Source: Solanum dulcamara
Taxonomy: Eukaryota > Streptophyta > Magnoliopsida > Solanales > Solanaceae
DNA length: 64,000 nt
Reading direction: 5' to 3'
Assembly: GCF_947179165.1 (NCBI RefSeq)
Contig: NC_077247.1
Location: 42,886,935 to 42,950,934 of the forward strand
Below, one piece after another: positions 63,835 to 64,000 of the stretch. Position numbers and translations under genes: made by a program. Under the pieces are notes generated by a model. The model was given only the letters and a program-made list of their open reading frames with translations. It ran no database searches and was not told where the DNA came from. Numbering within the stretch: position 1 is the first letter of the stretch; each line of letters opens with the position of its first letter.

Positions 63835-64000
63835 TGTTAGAAAACAGGTAGGAAGAGCAAGTGACTGTCCACTTGTTGCTCCTTTTTCTTTACATGAGTG
63901 GGCAAATTGCCCACTAATTTTAATCTTGTTTTGGCTATAAATTGCCAAAGTTTGGCAATTGAAAGATGAACATAAATACTACAATATCTCTCCATTTCTC
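63835..64000 (+). repeat. 3' LTR, partial (continues beyond window)
   Basis: Starts TGTTAGAAAACAGGTAGGAA immediately after the purine tract and matches the 5' LTR at both of its remaining ends, for example AATATCTCTCCATTTCTC at the window edge. Confidence 0.85.

Larger units (their letters stand above)
62633..64000 (+). mobile_element. Copia-type LTR retrotransposon derivative lacking pol (runs past window end)
   Basis: Order: a 5' LTR, a primer-binding-like TGTTATCAGCATGA directly after it, gag remnants, a short 3' region, a purine tract ATGGGGAG, then a 3' LTR. There are only about 235 bases between the end of gag and the 3' LTR, so protease, integrase and reverse transcriptase are missing. 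I recognise the gag type from Solanaceae Copia elements. Confidence 0.82.

Overview
The window is nuclear DNA of a flowering plant, most likely a Solanum species (Solanaceae). The genes carry GT-AG introns, and the intergenic DNA is very AT-rich. The repeats are ones I recognise as typical of Solanaceae: several tRNA-derived SINE families, an RTE-clade LINE, Stowaway, Tourist, hAT and Mutator MITEs, a pogo/Lemi-like transposon and a DUF1985/Ulp1-carrying MULE. The species call is inference from repeat types.

Layout. 1-270: last part of cytosolic leucyl-tRNA synthetase. 1614-8981: complete five-exon VAMP72-type R-SNARE gene whose introns hold a SINE fragment, a foldback MITE, a 107-bp tandem duplication, a 977-bp Tourist-like element and a second SINE. 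10299-12293: 5'-truncated RTE LINE with an exact 11-bp target duplication. 12700-13536 (minus): intronless TFIID subunit 8 (TAF8)-like gene. 15124-16014: foldback element with an (AT)n core. 16075-16775 (minus): two-exon gene for a secreted eight-cysteine defensin-like peptide, too small and too split to appear as one long ORF. 17385-26429: a MULE with an exact 9-bp target duplication, itself split by a 4.06-kb hAT transposon (20186-24247) with an exact 8-bp duplication.

26.4-45.4 kb has no gene that I can support. It contains Stowaway/Tourist/Mutator/hAT MITEs, a 106-bp minisatellite inside a foldback structure, a SINE, and a GC-richer stretch with several ACGT-core motifs. 45542-46609: two-exon BOI/BRG-type RING E3 ubiquitin ligase. 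46.6-64 kb is again repeat-dominated: a Stowaway MITE, a decayed pogo-like transposase interrupted by a SINE (23-bp duplication), and at the right edge a Copia derivative that keeps gag remnants between LTRs but lacks pol.

The five host genes (translation, membrane fusion, basal transcription, secreted peptide, ubiquitination) are unrelated neighbours, not a pathway. The most interesting material is the MULE. Both of its convergent genes appear to start inside the long terminal inverted repeats and so share an N-terminal peptide. Its non-coding parts are strewn with a GATACAT/ATGTATC motif that is much rarer in the nested hAT.
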